DNA of 64,000 nt from Neisseriaceae bacterium JH1-16 (GTDB lineage: Bacteria; Pseudomonadota; Gammaproteobacteria; Burkholderiales; Chromobacteriaceae). The notes below the pieces were generated by a model. It was not told the DNA's origin and ran no database searches. It saw only the letters and a list, made by a program, of their open reading frames with translations. The stretch is taken from the NCBI GenBank assembly GCA_025989215.1, contig JAPDNP010000005.1:45275-109274 (forward strand), in the 5' to 3' direction. The position numbers were made by a program, and so were the translations under genes. Below are positions 15,723-24,382 of the stretch, piece by piece; positions within the stretch are counted from its first letter, which is position 1; each line of letters starts with the position of its first letter.

Positions 15723-16985
15723 ATGCCGCCCTCCGCCCCCGCCGCGATGAAACCCGTCCGCCCGCCGACGCTGCGCCGCCTCAAACACCTCGCCGCCGCG
15801 CTCGGCCCGGGGCTGGTGGTGATGCTGGCCGACACCGACGCCGGCAGCGTGATCACCGCCTCGCAAAGCGGCGCACAGTGGGGCTATCGCCTGCTGCTCT
15901 TGCAGTTCCTGATCATCCCGCTGCTGTTCGTGGTGCAGGAACTGACGGTGCGCCTGGCGCTGTGCACCGGCAAGGGCTACGGCGAACTGATCCTGCAGCG
16001 CTTCGGTACGGTCGCCGCCCGGATTGCCACCGCCACGCTGGTGATCAGCTGCTTCGGCGCGCTGGTGACGCAGATGAGCGGCCTCGCCGGCGTCGGCCAG
16101 CTGTTCGGCGTGCCGGTATGGCAGACCATCGCGCTGCTGGCCTTGCTGATCTTCACCATGGTCTGCACTGGCAGCTATCACGCGGTGGAACGGGTGGCGA
16201 TTTGTCTCGGCGTGTTCGAGCTGGCCTTCCTGGTGGTCGCCTGGCGCGCCCAGCCCGACTACGGCCAGCTGTTCGGCCAACTGCGCCACATGCCGCTCGG
16301 CAATCGCGACTATCTCTATCTGATGGCCGCCAATCTCGGCACCAGCATCATGCCGTGGACGGTGTTCTACCAGCAGTCGGCGCTGATCGACAAAGGCCTG
16401 GACCTGTCCGACCTGAAGGCGGCACGACTCGACACCCTGGTCGGCGCGCTGCTGTGCCAGGTGGTCACCGCCGCGGTGCTGGTGGCGGCCGCAGCCGCCT
16501 TCGCCGGGCGCGGCAGCGTGGTGCTCGACAGCATCCCGCAGATCGCCGAGGCGTTCACCGCGGTGCTCGGCCTGCACACCGGCAAGCTGCTGTTCGCGAT
16601 GGCGCTGAGCGGCGGCGCGCTGGTGGCGACCATCGTGGTGTGCCTGTCGACAGCCTGGGCGCTCGGCGAGGTCAGCGGCAAGCGCCACTCGCTGGAGAGC
16701 CACCCGCGCGAGGCGCCGTGGTTCTACGCCGCCTTCGGCCTGATGCTGGTGGCCGGTGGCGTACTGGTCGCGTCCGGCATCAACCTGGTACGGCTGTCGA
16801 TCGCCACCGGCGTGATCAACGCGCTGCTGCTGCCGGTGGTGCTGGGCTTCCTGTACTGGCTGGCCTACCACGAGCTGCCCGCAGAGCACCGGCTGCAGGG
16901 CCGCTATGCCCGTGTAGTCGCCGTGGTATTCGCGCTGACCGCGGCACTGGGCCTGTATGCCGGCATCGCCGGAGCGCTGGGATGA
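15723..16985 (+). CDS. Second NRAMP-like transporter
   Basis: 420 residues, about eleven membrane helices. Helix 1 has DTDAGSVITASQSG, so DPGN is replaced by DAGS. In helix 6 the Met is kept but the following residues change (GTSIMPWTVFYQQ). It shares this layout with the NRAMP gene 2 kb upstream, yet the two differ much elsewhere; this one lacks a long N-terminal extension. The gene follows the HflC-like gene after a single base and precedes terC by about 40 bp, so it belongs to the same transcription unit. Likely substrate: a divalent metal ion, identity unknown. Confidence 0.82.
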   Translation: MPPSAPAAMKPVRPPTLRRLKHLAAALGPGLVVMLADTDAGSVITASQSGAQWGYRLLLLQFLIIPLLFVVQELTVRLALCTGKGYGELILQRFGTVAARIATATLVISCFGALVTQMSGLAGVGQLFGVPVWQTIALLALLIFTMVCTGSYHAVERVAICLGVFELAFLVVAWRAQPDYGQLFGQLRHMPLGNRDYLYLMAANLGTSIMPWTVFYQQSALIDKGLDLSDLKAARLDTLVGALLCQVVTAAVLVAAAAAFAGRGSVVLDSIPQIAEAFTAVLGLHTGKLLFAMALSGGALVATIVVCLSTAWALGEVSGKRHSLESHPREAPWFYAAFGLMLVAGGVLVASGINLVRLSIATGVINALLLPVVLGFLYWLAYHELPAEHRLQGRYARVVAVVFALTAALGLYAGIAGALG

Positions 16986-17024
16986 GCACCATGAACCAAC
17001 ACGCACAAGGCGGGACCGCACAGC

Positions 17025-18116
17025 ATGGGCTTTGACAACTTCGGCCACGCGGCCACGCTCGCCTTCCAGGTGTTCTTCCTCGACCTGATCCTCAGCGGCG
17101 ACAACGCGCTGGTGATCGCGCTGGCCTGCCGCGGCCTGCCGCGTCCGCTGGTGAAGCGCGCCGTCGCCATCGGCACCGGCTTCGCCATCCTGCTGCGGGT
17201 GCTGCTGACCACGGTGGTCAGCTTCCTGTTGCAGCTGCCGCTGCTGCGCCTGATCGGCGCGCTGCTGCTGCTGGTGATCGCGGTCAAGCTGCTGCTGGGC
17301 GATCTGGAGCCCGACGAGGCGGCGATGGCGGAGCGCAGCGACGCCGACCGGCTGTGGTCGGCGGTCATCATGGTGGTCAGCGCCGACCTGGTGCTGAGCC
17401 TCGACAATGTGGTGGCGCTGGCGGCGGCGGCACAGGGCAGCGTGCTGTTCCTGATCCTGGGGCTGGCGCTCAGCGTGCCCTTGCTGATGTACGGCAGCCT
17501 GTTCATTACCCGGCTGCTCGACGACAACCCGCTGCTGACCCCGGCCGCCAGCGCGATGATCGCCTGGATCGCCGGGCGCATCGCGGTGGACGACCCGCTG
17601 ATCGCCCCGTGGATCGCCAGCCAGGCGCCGGCGCTGACGCTGGGCATCCCGCTGTTGTGCGTGGTGTTCGTGCTGGTGGAGAGCCGCATCATCCGCGAGC
17701 GCCGCCCGCAGCTGAGCGCGCCGCCGCCGCTCGCGCTGGGCCGCCGGCTGGCCGCGCGACTGGCACGCTTCGGCGCCTCGGCCGAAGAGCTGGAGGCCAC
17801 CGCGCTAATGGTACCGGTGGCACTGCCGGCGACCGAACCGCTGGCAACCGACACCGCGGCCGTCCTGCCCGCCGTGCCAACACCGCACCCTGAACCGGCG
17901 CTGCCACTGCCGCCCGCGGCGGCGCCCGCTCCGGCCAAGCCACAGGCCAAAGCGGCGGCCCCAGCCGACCCGGTACAGAGTTCGCGGGCGCTGACGCTGC
18001 TGCTGCGCCTGCTGGTCGCACTGGCGGCGCTGCTCGGCATCGCGGCGATCGGCTGGCTGCTGTTCCACCTGGCGAGCCAGGGCGTGCTGCCGACGCCGGA
18101 GCATCCGCAAGGCTGA
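17025..18116 (+). CDS. TerC/Alx-family membrane protein with Pro/Ala-rich tail
   Basis: 363 residues. The TerC core (1 to about 225) has the two repeated acidic motifs in membrane helices, DLILSGDNALVIAL and DLVLSLDNVVALAA, that mark the family. Several TerC relatives (Alx, MeeF/MeeY) export Mn2+. The C-terminus is unusual: about 75 residues rich in Ala and Pro (250-320), then an extra hydrophobic segment (LLLRLLVALAALLGIAAIGWLL). The gene ends the NRAMP/SPFH block, and it plausibly balances uptake with export of the same metal. A 17-codon frame (16982-17035) overlaps its start but is not counted as a gene. Confidence 0.85.
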   Translation: MGFDNFGHAATLAFQVFFLDLILSGDNALVIALACRGLPRPLVKRAVAIGTGFAILLRVLLTTVVSFLLQLPLLRLIGALLLLVIAVKLLLGDLEPDEAAMAERSDADRLWSAVIMVVSADLVLSLDNVVALAAAAQGSVLFLILGLALSVPLLMYGSLFITRLLDDNPLLTPAASAMIAWIAGRIAVDDPLIAPWIASQAPALTLGIPLLCVVFVLVESRIIRERRPQLSAPPPLALGRRLAARLARFGASAEELEATALMVPVALPATEPLATDTAAVLPAVPTPHPEPALPLPPAAAPAPAKPQAKAAAPADPVQSSRALTLLLRLLVALAALLGIAAIGWLLFHLASQGVLPTPEHPQG

Positions 18117-18367
18117 TTCCGCCAGGCCCGGCAAGGCGGCGACGCACCGCGATCGCGTTGCGCCGCCGTCACAGCCGGCGGCCATATCGATACAAGGGGC
18201 TTTACCGCGAGCCAAACTCCGGGCAGACTGCGCAGCGGAGTGGCCGGATTGTCGGACAAAAATGCATCGCCAAGCCTACAAGCGATGGAGGAGACAAGCC
18301 GCACAACACCATAAACCGCACCGGCCCTCCCACTTCCTTCCGCATCGGTTATGCTTGGCTTTTACGC

Positions 18368-18667
18368 ATGACCGGCACCATGACTACCGTTTCCCCCCGC
18401 ATTGAAATCCGCTACTGCACCGGCTGCCGCTGGCTGTTGCGCGCCGCCTGGTACGCGCAGGAACTGTTGACCACCTTCGAGAAGGAGCTGGGCGAAGTCA
18501 GCCTGCAACCGGGCTCGGGCGGCATCTTCCAGGTGTGGCTCGACGGCGAACGACTGTGGGACCGCAAGGACGACGGCGGCTTTCCCGACATCAAGGCGCT
18601 GAAGCAGCTGGTGCGCGACCGCGTCGCCCCCGACAAGGGGCTCGGCCACAGCGACGCGCCGGCCTGA
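18368..18667 (+). CDS. SelT/SelW/SelH-family thioredoxin-like protein (Cys form)
   Basis: 99 residues from ATG 18368 (a second ATG is four codons later). The N-terminal RIEIRYCTGCRWLLRAAWYA carries a CxxC motif (Cys17, Cys20) in the position of the CxxU of selenoproteins SelT/SelW/SelH. The second half contains GGIFQVWLDGERLWDRK and FPDIKALKQLVRD, conserved in this small Rdx family. The role is presumed redox, not established. It lies 22 bp ahead of dinB; a TTGGCCGAA repeat fills that gap. Confidence 0.82.
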   Translation: MTGTMTTVSPRIEIRYCTGCRWLLRAAWYAQELLTTFEKELGEVSLQPGSGGIFQVWLDGERLWDRKDDGGFPDIKALKQLVRDRVAPDKGLGHSDAPA

Positions 18668-18688
18668 CCCCCAAGGTTGGCCGAAACG

Positions 18689-19762
18689 ATGGACGCGCCC
18701 CAGCGCAAGATCATCCACGTCGACTGCGACTGCTTCTACGCCGCGATCGAGATGCGCGACGACCCCTCGCTCGTCGATATCCCGCTGGCGGTCGGCGGCC
18801 GCCCCGACGCGCGCGGCGTGATCGCCACCTGCAACTACATCGCGCGCCGCTACGGGGTGCACAGCGCGATGGCATCGGCCACCGCGATCAAGCGCTGCCC
18901 GACGCTCAAGATCATCCGGCCCGACATGGCGCGCTACCGCGCCGCCAGCCGGCAGATCATGACGATCTACCAGGATTACACCGAGCTGATCGAACCCTTG
19001 TCGCTCGACGAGGCGTATCTGGACGTCACCGCCTCGCCGCACCACCAGGGCAGCGCCACCCGCATCGCCGAGGAAATCCGCGCACGCATCCGCGCCGAGG
19101 TCGGCATCACCGCCAGCGCCGGGGTGGCGCCGAACAAGTTCCTGGCCAAGGTGGCCAGCGACTGGAACAAGCCGGACGGGCTATGGGTAATCCGTCCACA
19201 GGACGTCGCCGCCTTCGTCGCCGCGCTGCCGGTGAAGAAGATCCACGGCGTCGGCCGCGTCACCGCCGAGAAGCTGGCCGGGCTCGGCATCGCCAGCTGC
19301 GCCGATCTCGCCGCCTGGCCGCTCGACAAGCTGACCGAGCAATTCGGCCGCTTCGGCGAGCGGCTCTACCAGATGGCGCGCGGCATCGACCACCGCGCGG
19401 TCGAGACCGAACGGCCGCGCAAGTCGTTGTCGGTGGAGGAAACCTTCGTGCGCGACCTGCCGGACCGCGCCGCCTGCCACGCCGAGCTGCCGATGCTGCT
19501 CGCCATGTTGGCCGAACGCTGGCAGCGCGCCGGCAGCCCGCCGTTCAAACAGCTCACCGTCAAGATCAAGTTCGCCGACTTCACCCAGACCACCGCCGAA
19601 CACCTGGGCCAGCGGCTCGACGCCGAAGGCTACGCGGCGCTGCTCGACGTCGCCTGGGCGCGCGGCGCGCGGCCGGTGCGGCTGTTGGGGGTGGGGGTGC
19701 GGATGAGCGAGGATGGGCAAGTGATGCCGGAGCAGCTGACGCTGTTCGATGCGGGGCAATGA
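18689..19762 (+). CDS. dinB: DNA polymerase IV (Y family)
   Basis: 357 residues from ATG 18689; a TTG four codons earlier lies within the TTGGCCGAA repeat at 18677 and is less likely. Visible are the palm motif IIHVDCDCFYAAIE with its metal-binding Asp, the steric and fingers region YGVHSAMASATAIKRCP, the catalytic SLDEAYLDV, a helix-hairpin-helix (IHGVGRVTAEKLAGLGI) and the little-finger domain. The C-terminus ends QLTLFDAGQ, a classic sliding-clamp binding motif. It performs error-prone translesion synthesis. Another repeat copy occurs inside the gene at 19508. Confidence 0.93.
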   Translation: MDAPQRKIIHVDCDCFYAAIEMRDDPSLVDIPLAVGGRPDARGVIATCNYIARRYGVHSAMASATAIKRCPTLKIIRPDMARYRAASRQIMTIYQDYTELIEPLSLDEAYLDVTASPHHQGSATRIAEEIRARIRAEVGITASAGVAPNKFLAKVASDWNKPDGLWVIRPQDVAAFVAALPVKKIHGVGRVTAEKLAGLGIASCADLAAWPLDKLTEQFGRFGERLYQMARGIDHRAVETERPRKSLSVEETFVRDLPDRAACHAELPMLLAMLAERWQRAGSPPFKQLTVKIKFADFTQTTAEHLGQRLDAEGYAALLDVAWARGARPVRLLGVGVRMSEDGQVMPEQLTLFDAGQ

Positions 19763-19989
19763 CCCCACGGCTTTGTCAGCCGCGGCCGCTTCGGCCAACG
19801 TTATCGATCAGCAACCGCTGCCAAGCGGCCGCCAGCAACACTCTGGGGCATATCTGCGGCAAGATCCGCCCCCTAGACGGTTCGAGTAGTACGGCAACGC
19901 AACAACCGGATTAGTGTTGGCTGTGCGATAGGCCCAGCCCGTTCCCGTGTTCCTGGTGTACGGCGCGCCACGCATCGAACTTCGCCGCA

Positions 19990-21024
19990 CTAAGTCCGTT
20001 CGCGCAGAAACGCCGGCAAATGGGTATCGATCGCCACCGGCCGGTAGGGCAGCTCCAGCCTGGTGACGAAGCTGTCCTCGCCACGCTCGGTCGACAGCGT
20101 CGCGTCGCCGTCGAACATCAGCGCCAGCCGCTCGGCGATATTGCCCAGGGCCATGTGGTTGCCGGCCACCTTCAGCGCCGGCTCGTCGGCCACCGGGTTG
20201 TGGATGGTGATGGTCAGGCGGCGCCGGTGCAACACCGCTTCGATGCGGATCACCCCTGGCACGATCAGCGTCTCGACCCCGTGGCTGACCGCGTTCTCGA
20301 CCAGCGGCTGCAGCAACAAGGGCGGCAGCAGCGCGTCGTCCGGCGCGTCGAGCTGCCAGTTCACCTTCAGCCGCTCGCCGAGCCGCTCCGCCTCGATCGC
20401 CAGATACAGCCGCGCCAGCTCCACCTCGCGCGCCAGCGTCGAGCTGCGTCCCGGGTCGGCCAGCTGGGCGCGGAACAGGTCGGCCAGGTTCTCCAGCACC
20501 ATCTCGGCGCGCGCCGGCCGGCTGCGGATCAGGCTGATCGCGGCGTTCAGGCTGTTGAACAGGAAGTGCGGACGGATGCGCGCGGTCAGCGCGGCCAGCC
20601 GCGCCTCGGGCAGCGCCGGCGACAGCGCCCGCTCACGCAAGGCGAAATAATGCATCAGCAGCAGCGACAGCACCCCGGCCCAGCCCAGCGACGCCCAGGC
20701 GAAGCCATGACCGGCCAGCCTGCCCGACAATTGGACCAGCGCGAACGCCGCGACGGCCAGCGCCACTCCCCACGGCACCGGGTAACGGCGGTGCGCCAGC
20801 CACGGGCTGGCCAGCGCGAGACCCGCCATGGTCAGCGCCAAACCCGGCGCCGCGGCCCGCGCCAGAGCCAGCCAGGCCGCGACAAAGCCTTGCCCCGTCT
20901 CGGCTTTGAGCAGCGCCAGCAGGGTGAGCAGCAGGGCGACCGCCGCGAGCAGCCGCCCCAGGATCGCGGCACGGCGGAAGTCAGGCAGCGCAGCCGGCCC
21001 GGACGATTGACGTATAATGGCCAT
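19990..21024 (-). CDS. AlgZ/LytS-type sensor histidine kinase, partner regulator absent
   Basis: 344 residues. Four to five N-terminal membrane helices (about 20-145), then the His_kinase domain with [20 protein letters not shown] (His in PHFLFN) and an ATPase part with [14 protein letters not shown]. The layout and the divergent position next to argH match AlgZ (FimS) of pseudomonads and other proteobacteria, which normally pairs with the LytTR regulator AlgR encoded directly downstream. Here no regulator follows: the gene ends at 19990 and the convergent dinB lies 230 bp further. The start is MAII at 21024, overlapping the argH promoter region. Confidence 0.83.
   Translation of the reverse strand: MAIIRQSSGPAALPDFRRAAILGRLLAAVALLLTLLALLKAETGQGFVAAWLALARAAAPGLALTMAGLALASPWLAHRRYPVPWGVALAVAAFALVQLSGRLAGHGFAWASLGWAGVLSLLLMHYFALRERALSPALPEARLAALTARIRPHFLFNSLNAAISLIRSRPARAEMVLENLADLFRAQLADPGRSSTLAREVELARLYLAIEAERLGERLKVNWQLDAPDDALLPPLLLQPLVENAVSHGVETLIVPGVIRIEAVLHRRRLTITIHNPVADEPALKVAGNHMALGNIAERLALMFDGDATLSTERGEDSFVTRLELPYRPVAIDTHLPAFLRERT
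21013..21018 (+). promoter_or_regulatory. -10 box (TATAAT) for argH
   Basis: A perfect TATAAT 39 bases before the argH ATG, lying inside the first codons of the divergent kinase gene. No matching -35 element was found at 17 bp, so the promoter is only partly defined. Confidence 0.4.
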
Positions 21025-21056
21025 TTTCCGATCGCATACCCTGGGTGGACAATGTC

Positions 21057-22439
21057 ATGCATGATAGCAAAGCCTGGTCCGGCCGGTTCTCGGAACCGGT
21101 AGCCGAACTCGTCAAGAAATACACCGCGTCTGTCACCTTCGATCAACGCATGGCCGCGTTCGACATCGAAGGCTCGCTCGCCCATGCCGCCATGTTGAAC
21201 AAGGCCGGCGTACTGTCCGACGACGACCTGGCCGCTATCCGCCGAGGCATGGCTGATATCCTCGACGACATCCGCGCCGGCCGCTTCGACTGGAGCCTCG
21301 ATCTCGAAGACGTGCACATGAACGTTGAGAAGCGCCTGACCGACAAGATCGGCGACGCCGGCAAGCGCCTGCACACCGGCCGCTCGCGCAACGACCAGGT
21401 CGCTACCGACATCCGCCTGTGGCTGCGCAGCGCCATCGACGATATCGCCGGCCTGATCGCCGAGCTGCAGACCTCCTTGCTGGACCTGGCCGAGCAGCAC
21501 GCCGACACGGTGATGCCGGGCTTCACCCACCTGCAGGTGGCGCAGCCGGTCACCTTCGGCCACCACATGCTCGCCTACGTCGAGATGCTGAGCCGCGATG
21601 CCGAACGGATGCAGGACGTGCGCAAGCGCGTCAACCGCCTGCCGCTGGGCGCCGCCGCGCTGGCCGGCACCACCTACCCGATCGACCGCTACTACACCGC
21701 GCAGCTGCTGGGCTTCGACGACGTGTGTCAGAACTCGCTCGACGCGGTGTCCGACCGCGACTTCGCGATCGAATTCACCGCCGCCGCGTCCCTGGTGATG
21801 ATCCACCTGTCGCGCCTGTCCGAAGAGCTGATCCTGTGGATGAGCCCGCGCGTCGGCTTCATCGACATCGCCGACCGCTTCTGCACCGGCTCGTCGATCA
21901 TGCCGCAGAAGAAGAACCCAGACGTGCCGGAGCTGGTACGCGGCAAGTCGGGCCGCGTGGTCGGCCACCTGATCGCGCTGATCACGCTGATGAAGTCGCA
22001 GCCCTTGGCGTACAACAAGGACAACCAGGAAGACAAGGAGCCGCTGTTCGACACGGTGGACACCCTGGTCGACACCTTGCGCATCTACGCCGACATGATG
22101 CGCGGCATCACCGTCAAGCCGGAGCCGATGCGCGCCGCGGTGCTGCAGGGCTTCGCCACCGCCACCGACCTGGCCGACTATCTGGTCAAGAAGGGCCTGC
22201 CGTTCCGCGACAGCCACGAAGTGGTGGCGCTGGCGGTGCGCTTTGCCGAGACCCAGGGCGTCGACATCGCCGACCTGAGCCTGGACAAGCTGCGCGAGTT
22301 TTCACCGCTGGTCGACGCGGACGTGTTCGTGGTGCTGACGCCGGAAGGCTCGCTCGCACAGCGCGACCACGTCGGCGGCACCGCGCCGAACCAGGTGCGC
22401 GCGCAGATCGCCCGCCACCGCGCCCGCCTGGCCGGCTGA
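21057..22439 (+). CDS. argH: Argininosuccinate lyase
   Basis: 460 residues from ATG 21057; a GTG four codons earlier (21045) is possible. It cleaves argininosuccinate to arginine and fumarate in the last step of arginine synthesis. The N-terminus has WSGRFSEPV, the centre the conserved [17 protein letters not shown], and the signature loop of the fumarase/ASL superfamily is [12 protein letters not shown] with the catalytic Ser. Length and order match the family. A strong terminator (22461-22485) follows, so it is monocistronic. Confidence 0.96.
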   Translation: MHDSKAWSGRFSEPVAELVKKYTASVTFDQRMAAFDIEGSLAHAAMLNKAGVLSDDDLAAIRRGMADILDDIRAGRFDWSLDLEDVHMNVEKRLTDKIGDAGKRLHTGRSRNDQVATDIRLWLRSAIDDIAGLIAELQTSLLDLAEQHADTVMPGFTHLQVAQPVTFGHHMLAYVEMLSRDAERMQDVRKRVNRLPLGAAALAGTTYPIDRYYTAQLLGFDDVCQNSLDAVSDRDFAIEFTAAASLVMIHLSRLSEELILWMSPRVGFIDIADRFCTGSSIMPQKKNPDVPELVRGKSGRVVGHLIALITLMKSQPLAYNKDNQEDKEPLFDTVDTLVDTLRIYADMMRGITVKPEPMRAAVLQGFATATDLADYLVKKGLPFRDSHEVVALAVRFAETQGVDIADLSLDKLREFSPLVDADVFVVLTPEGSLAQRDHVGGTAPNQVRAQIARHRARLAG

Positions 22440-22460
22440 GCCGCAGCACGACGCATCGAC

Positions 22461-22485
22461 AAGGCCGGGCTCGCCCGGCCTTTTT
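22461..22485 (+). terminator. Intrinsic terminator of argH
   Basis: AAGGCCGGGC, two bases, GCCCGGCCTT and further T residues: a 10-bp perfect stem with T run, 21 bases after the stop codon. Confidence 0.9.
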
Positions 22486-22637
22486 GCTGCCCGTCAGCTT
22501 GGCCGGAGCCGCTTCGGCCAACGTCGCATGCCGACCACATAGACAGATACGACATTATCCAATCGCATGTAGGTATTTCCTCCATAAACGGTAAGTCAGT
22601 AGACTAATCGGTCCGACAACGTCCGAAAGTTCTCCCG

Positions 22638-24221
22638 ATGCTGCGCTCCGTTGCCCGCCTGGCCCTGCCCGCCCTGGTTTTCGCTGCCTCCGCCCATGCC
22701 GGCGGCACGCTGATCTACTGTTCCGAAGGCAGCCCGGAGGGCTTCGATCCGGCGCAGTTCACCACCGGCACCACCTTCCACGCCTCGTCGGCGACCCTCT
22801 ACAACCGCCTGGTCGACTATGCGCCGGGCAGCACCCGGCTGGCGCCGAGCCTGGCGACGCGCTGGCAGGTGTCGCAGGATGGGCTCAGCTACACCTTCAC
22901 GCTGCGCCAGGGCGTGAAGTTCCAGACCATCCCGGGGTTTACGCCTAGCCGTGACTTCAGCGCCGACGACGTGCTGTTCACCTTCAACCGCCTGCTCGAC
23001 AAGAACCTGCCGTTCCGCAAGGCCTACCCGACCGAGTTCCCCTACGTCGCCGATGCCGGCTTCGACAAGAATATCGACAAGGTCGAGAAGATCGACGCCT
23101 ATACGGTGCGCTTCGTGCTGAAGCAACCGGACAGCGCCTTCCTGCCCAACCTCGCCACCGACTTCGCCTCGGTGCTGTCGGCCGAATACGCCGCACAGCT
23201 GCTGAAGCAGGGCCGCCCGCAGGACATCAACCTCAAACCGGTCGGCACCGGCCCGTTCGTGCTGAAGGGCTACCAGAAGGATGCGACCATCCGCTATGCG
23301 CGCCATCCTGGCTACTGGCGCGCCAACCATGTGCAGATCGACAACCTGGTGTTCGCGATCACCCCCGACTCGGCGGTACGCGCGCAACGGCTGAAGGCCG
23401 GCGAGTGCCAGCTGGCCGACAGCCTGAAGCCGGACGACATCACCGAACTGAAGAAGGCGCCGCAGGTGCAGCTGATCTCGCGCCCCGGCATGACGCTCGG
23501 CTTCCTCGCCTACAACACGCAGAAGAAATACCTCGACCAGGCCGGCGTGCGCCGCGCGCTGGACATGGCGATCGACAAGAAGGCGATTCTCGCCAGCATC
23601 TACCAGGGCAGCGGCATCGCCGCCAACAACCCGATCCCGCCGGGCCAGTGGGGCTACAAGGCGCTAAAAGCGATACCGTACAACCCGGGCGAGGCACAGA
23701 AGCTGCTGCACGCCGCCGGCGTACCGCAGGGCTACGAGGTAGCGCTGTGGGCGATGCCGGTGCAGCGCCCGTACAACCCGAACGCCCGCCGCATGGCCGA
23801 GATGATCCAGTCCGACTGGGCGAAAGTCGGCATCAAGGCCAAGATCGTCAGCTACGAGTGGGGCGAGTACAACAAGCGCATCAAGAAGGGCGAGCACGAC
23901 GCGGCGCTGCTCGGCTGGTCGGCCGACAACGGCGACCCGGACAACTGGCTGGGCACGCTGCTGTCCTGCGCGGCGATCGGCGGCAGCAACAGCGCGCGCT
24001 GGTGCGACAAGGACTACGACGCACTGGTCACCCAGGCGCGCGGCATGCAGGACATGAAGGGTCGCAGCAATCTGTACTCGCGCGCGCAGCTGATATTCGG
24101 CCGCGAACTGCCGTTCAGCCCGATCGCTTATACGATGGTGTACAAGGCGGCGCGCAAGAATGTGCAGGGCGTGGTGATCAGCCCGCTCAACACCAGCTTC
24201 GAGGACATCAGCGTGCATTGA
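22638..24221 (+). CDS. Periplasmic dipeptide/oligopeptide-binding protein (DppA-like)
   Basis: 527 residues. Signal peptide MLRSVARLALPALVFAASAHA, then the family 5 solute-binding fold: GGTLIYCSEGSPEGFDPAQF, the conserved SADDVLFTFNRLLD and VGTGPFVLKGYQ. A Cys pair, LSCAAIGGSN and ARWCDKDYD, is typical of DppA, where it forms a disulfide. It should capture peptides (or heme) for an ABC importer, but no permease or ATPase genes adjoin it, so the system would be split or the protein shared. The start was chosen because of the signal peptide; no clear Shine-Dalgarno is seen. Confidence 0.88.
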   Translation: MLRSVARLALPALVFAASAHAGGTLIYCSEGSPEGFDPAQFTTGTTFHASSATLYNRLVDYAPGSTRLAPSLATRWQVSQDGLSYTFTLRQGVKFQTIPGFTPSRDFSADDVLFTFNRLLDKNLPFRKAYPTEFPYVADAGFDKNIDKVEKIDAYTVRFVLKQPDSAFLPNLATDFASVLSAEYAAQLLKQGRPQDINLKPVGTGPFVLKGYQKDATIRYARHPGYWRANHVQIDNLVFAITPDSAVRAQRLKAGECQLADSLKPDDITELKKAPQVQLISRPGMTLGFLAYNTQKKYLDQAGVRRALDMAIDKKAILASIYQGSGIAANNPIPPGQWGYKALKAIPYNPGEAQKLLHAAGVPQGYEVALWAMPVQRPYNPNARRMAEMIQSDWAKVGIKAKIVSYEWGEYNKRIKKGEHDAALLGWSADNGDPDNWLGTLLSCAAIGGSNSARWCDKDYDALVTQARGMQDMKGRSNLYSRAQLIFGRELPFSPIAYTMVYKAARKNVQGVVISPLNTSFEDISVH

Positions 24222-24256
24222 GCGCCGCCGGTAAACCGAGCCTGTCCACACGCCTG

Positions 24257-24290
24257 CCAAGCAGAATCGGACGGGTCCGGTTTTGCTTGG
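24257..24290 (+). terminator. Hairpin after the peptide-binding protein gene
   Basis: CCAAGCAGAATCGGAC (24257-24272) pairs with GTCCGGTTTTGCTTGG (24275-24290) at 14 of 16 positions. It lies 36 bases after the stop. Confidence 0.6.
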
Positions 24291-24382
24291 CGGCAGCTGT
24301 CTAGTAGAGTTTGTCGCTGTGCGACGCGCCAGCGCGCTTCGCGGACATCGTTTTACGGCCCCGCCGCTCTCTCAGGACCTGC

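Noticed and set aside
16982-17035. A 17-codon frame overlapping the terC start
   Set aside because: No clear Shine-Dalgarno; the peptide is featureless. A role in translational coupling is conceivable but unsupported.
19763-19989. Remnant of an algR gene downstream of the AlgZ-like kinase
   Set aside because: The 227 bp contain no receiver or LytTR motif in any frame.
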